From Epinephelus fuscoguttatus (Eukaryota; Chordata; Actinopteri; Perciformes; Serranidae), in NCBI RefSeq assembly GCF_011397635.1, contig NC_064761.1:24097643-24161642 (forward strand): 64,000 bases of DNA, written 5' to 3'. The position numbers were made by a program, and so were the translations under genes. Shown here piece by piece: positions 61,716 through 64,000 of this stretch. Numbering within the stretch: the first letter of the stretch is position 1; each line of letters opens with the position of its first letter. A model generated the notes under the pieces. It ran no database searches and was not told the DNA's origin. It worked only from the letters and a program-made list of their open reading frames with translations.

Positions 61716-61948
61716 AGAGTCAGAATAAAAAACTCCTGAACATCTGGATCCAGAGTTATCAGATGAAAAAGATGAGCACATATTAGCAGGGGCTGGGCTG
61801 GCAGCCCGTCTGCAGTGCGCCTCTCAGCATCAGAGAAACACTGATTTGTAATGTGCGACTGCTTAATTCAGTGTTTTTACCACTTTAAATCACCTGCCGT
61901 CTCATTTATAAAACAATGTGTAGAATCCATACTAAAAATGTACATACT

Positions 61949-62150
61949 GGGGTGCCCATTAGCTCACCTGGTAGAGCTGGCACCCTGTGTACAAAGGCTT
62001 TGACCTTGCCCCAGCGGCCACTGGTTTGACTCCAAGCCACAGCCCTTTGCTGCATGTCGTCCCCCCTCTGTTTCCCCCTTTCACACTAACAACTGTCCTA
62101 TCAATTAAGAGCAAAAAAGCCCTGAAATATCTAAGGGAAAAAAAAAAGCA
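61949..62150 (+). mobile_element. S1 SINE, plus orientation
   Basis: GGGGTGCCCATTAGCTCACC with A box GCTCACCTGGTAGAGC, B box GGTTTGACTCC, CCCTTTGCTGCATGTCGTCC, and an A-rich end. A short ATGTAC repeat on both sides may be the remains of a target duplication. Confidence 0.8.
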
Positions 62151-62358
62151 TGTACGACCAAAAGCCAAAAATGGCAAGCGCCAAAAGATATGCAACAATT
62201 TCTACAATCAGGCACCATCTGTGTCGCCAATTCCCCATCACCAAAATGTTCATAAGCATGGGCAAAAGTTCTCCCATCAAATCTCCTTTTAAACATCATA
62301 ACTTTTGCGTGGGGCGTACACCTCTTTCAAGCCTTGTTTTGTTCGGGTCCATGTCACT

Positions 62359-62667
62359 GGTTCGACAGCCCATTGGTTCGACATCCCATTAGTCCGACTG
62401 TCCGCGGTGCTGAACGGCTCGCGGCGGGTGTATGGTGCGCCGCAACCGGCTTGAGGCAGAACAGGCTCACAGCTTATGTGTTTGTCACTTTCTTTTTCAT
62501 TTTAACCCACACCATGATCTTTTCCTGACCCTAACCAAGTGGTTTTTGTGCCTAAACCTAACCAGACCATAACCACAGGGCATCATGATTATTTTGGAAC
62601 GGACTTCAGAACAATGGGTTCAATATGGTTGGAACAATGGGATGTCGAACCAATGGGCTGTCGAACC
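62359..62667. mobile_element. Inverted-repeat element with CCCATTGGTTCGAC subrepeats at both ends
   Basis: 62359-62399 and 62627-62667 are about 41-bp inverted repeats, each built of tandem CCCATTGGTTCGACA-type units. The interior carries CCTAACCAAGTGGTTTTTGT and GCCTAAACCTAACCAGACCA, as in the repeat near 58.2 kb. No ORF is present. Confidence 0.65.
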
Positions 62668-63175
62668 AATGGGCAATCCCCGTTTTGTTCACACACAATG
62701 CTTATAAATGAGACCCCTGGTGTGTTTGTTTTGAGGAGGAGGAGAGCTCTTCATATAATCTGGCGTGGGGTAAAAGTCTTCTGTGCAATGAACAAGGAAG
62801 GAATCCTTACCAAGAGTTTACGCCTGGCACATGGGAGGAGTTTCAGCTGGTTGCAATCTGGAATCCTCTCTGGTGGATGCCACTAAATCCTATGAACCCT
62901 AGACACTGCTCCTTTAACCCTGCATTAGTTTATAGTTTTGGCCACATTGTCACATTCACATTACAAAATTGATATGTTGAACGTATTAGCAAGCAGTTGC
63001 CTATTTACACATCCAGCAGTTATTGAGCAACTTAATCGTTTATTTCAAGTTCTTTTTTATCCACCTGAAGAATGTGACACCAATATTCAGTCTCCTTTTA
63101 GCTCTGTTTCTAGCCTCCACCATCTCCCTGCAGGAAATATCTGACTCTTCAGCTGCTAAATGCTGCACTATTGTC

Positions 63176-63930
63176 ATGGCTGGTGGCAGGGCAACTGGGG
63201 TCGGACCCACAAGCAGACAGCCAGGCAGGCTGACTCAGTTCAGGGATTTATTGCCAAAGTGAGGATATATGCTCGCAGGCAAGTGAGCAGGTACAAGACT
63301 CGTGAAGGAGACAGGGGTCAAAGCAAATCCAAGGGGGCAAGCAGGAAATCCAACATCCAAAACATCAAACAGAGGTTCAAAACAGATGGGTAAGAACTTC
63401 CTGATTCCAGGTTTTAGGCAGCAGATAACAGGATAAAGACGACAAAGACTAGACAGCAGCAGTACAACACGTGGCAACTTTTTTAGATATTTTTTTTTGG
63501 GGCGTTTTGCCTTTAATGGACAGGACAGGAAAGTGTGAAAGGGGGAGAGAGAGAAGGGGGAATGACATGCAGCAAAGGGCCACAGGCAGGATTCGAACCT
63601 GGGCCGCTGCAGCAACAGCCTTGTATATGGGGCGCCTGCTCTACTACTGAGCCACCAACGCCCCAACACGTGGCAACTTTGACACACTGGCATGAAGAGA
63701 GGAAATGGGCTGGTTATATACTGCAGGGCTGACAAGGGAAAGTGGAAACAGGTGAGCAGGTGGGTGAGAAGGTCAGGCGGCTTAAACAGGAGGAAAAGTC
63801 TGAGGGCATCTGGTGGTCAGGTAGAGAATGGCAATGAACAGGTTTGAGGAAGTGGAGATGTGGCTGGAGGGAGGAACAGACAGGCAGGATGCTCCACTGC
63901 ACTGAATAATCACTAACTTTGAATTTCTGT
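63176..63930. mobile_element. Dispersed repeat (GTCATGGCTGGTGGCAGGGC start), interrupted by a SINE
   Basis: Purine-rich, AAAC/ACAGG-rich sequence of the same general style as 36770-37410, starting at GTCATGGCTGGTGGCAGGGC. The S1 copy at 63482-63664 splits it. No coding capacity; the far end is not defined. Confidence 0.5.
63482..63664 (-). mobile_element. S1 SINE with perfect 16-bp target duplication
   Basis: Full-length S1: GGGGCGTTGGTGGCTCAGTA head, GGTTCGAATCC B box, CCTTTGCTGCATGTCATTCC body, and an AT-rich end. Flanking repeats AACACGTGGCAACTTT at 63466-63481 and 63665-63680 are identical, so the insertion is recent. Confidence 0.93.
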
Positions 63931-64000
63931 CGGTTGGTGCTAAGCAGAGCAGTGTGTAGTGGGCTTATCAGCGTTTTCCCCTGAAAACAGCTGCCTGGTG

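Larger units (their letters stand above)
60944..62913. mobile_element. TTAA-flanked non-autonomous DNA transposon with two nested insertions
   Basis: The left end AGGTCCAGTGTGCAGGATTT and the right end (other strand) AGGAGCAGTGTCTAGGGTTC are inverted repeats. TTAA lies at both sides (60940-60943 and 62914-62917). A TTAA duplication points to the piggyBac or Kolobok groups. Nested inside: an S1 SINE (about 61949-62150) and a CCCATT-type inverted-repeat element (62359-62667). No transposase was seen. Confidence 0.78.

Noticed and set aside
16700..64000. Possible exons of NEGR1, the gene next to ZRANB2 in human
   Set aside because: I looked on both strands for immunoglobulin-domain signatures and the NEGR1 C-terminus and saw none. 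A translated search with fish NEGR1 would settle it.

Overview
The window is nuclear DNA of a ray-finned fish, most likely a spiny-rayed (percomorph) teleost. It carries two intron-containing vertebrate genes in compact form. The rest is non-coding DNA filled with several teleost-type SINE, LINE and DNA-transposon families plus long (CA)n/(GT)n tracts. There are no operons, bacterial genes, CRISPR arrays or viral genomes. The species call is inference from gene structure and repeat style.

Two genes can be read at base level, both on the minus strand. (1) ptger3, the prostaglandin E2 receptor EP3 (a rhodopsin-class GPCR): two coding exons, 9213-8281 and 7461-7135, joining in frame to 419 codons. 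(2) zranb2, a nuclear RNA-binding splicing factor with two RanBP2-type zinc fingers and an SR-rich tail: ten coding exons from 16415 down to 12974, joining in frame to 321 codons. The same two genes lie side by side, in the same order and orientation, on human chromosome 1p31.1, so this is conserved microsynteny. About 3.8 kb separates the zranb2 stop from the ptger3 start, and most of it is hAT-like elements and SINE pieces. I see no functional link between the products: one is a membrane receptor, the other a splicing factor.

Left of ptger3 (1-7134): a SINE-like repeat at 93-384, an older repeat split by a terminal-inverted-repeat element at about 1006-1835, then 5 kb with no gene. Right of zranb2 (16.6-64 kb): no protein-coding exon that I can recognise. 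Block 19.9-28.6 kb is poor in recognisable repeats and may hold long-range regulatory sequence. Block 28.6-64 kb is a transposon mosaic. It contains a decayed tandem array (28.6-29.3 kb), hAT-like elements, a foldback element (32.1-32.9 kb), a LINE reverse-transcriptase relic (33.8-34.1 kb), a four-element nest including a Tc1-like transposase relic and a PIF/Harbinger-type MITE (35.2-37.5 kb), a LINE 3' end (44.6-44.9 kb), an L2-like LINE on the minus strand (51.0-52.5 kb), another LINE ORF2 relic (55.6-55.9 kb), a 1.97-kb TTAA-flanked element with two nested insertions (60.9-62.9 kb), and a dispersed repeat interrupted by a young SINE (63.2-63.9 kb).

I found no clearly new biological system. 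The points best worth following up are the intron-free EP3 tail, the weak last donor site of zranb2 with its read-through C-terminus, the decayed tandem array, the palindrome-bounded element, the subrepeat-ended inverted-repeat family, and the nested-insertion histories that can be read from target-site duplications. Repeat family names come from structure and memory only; no database was searched.
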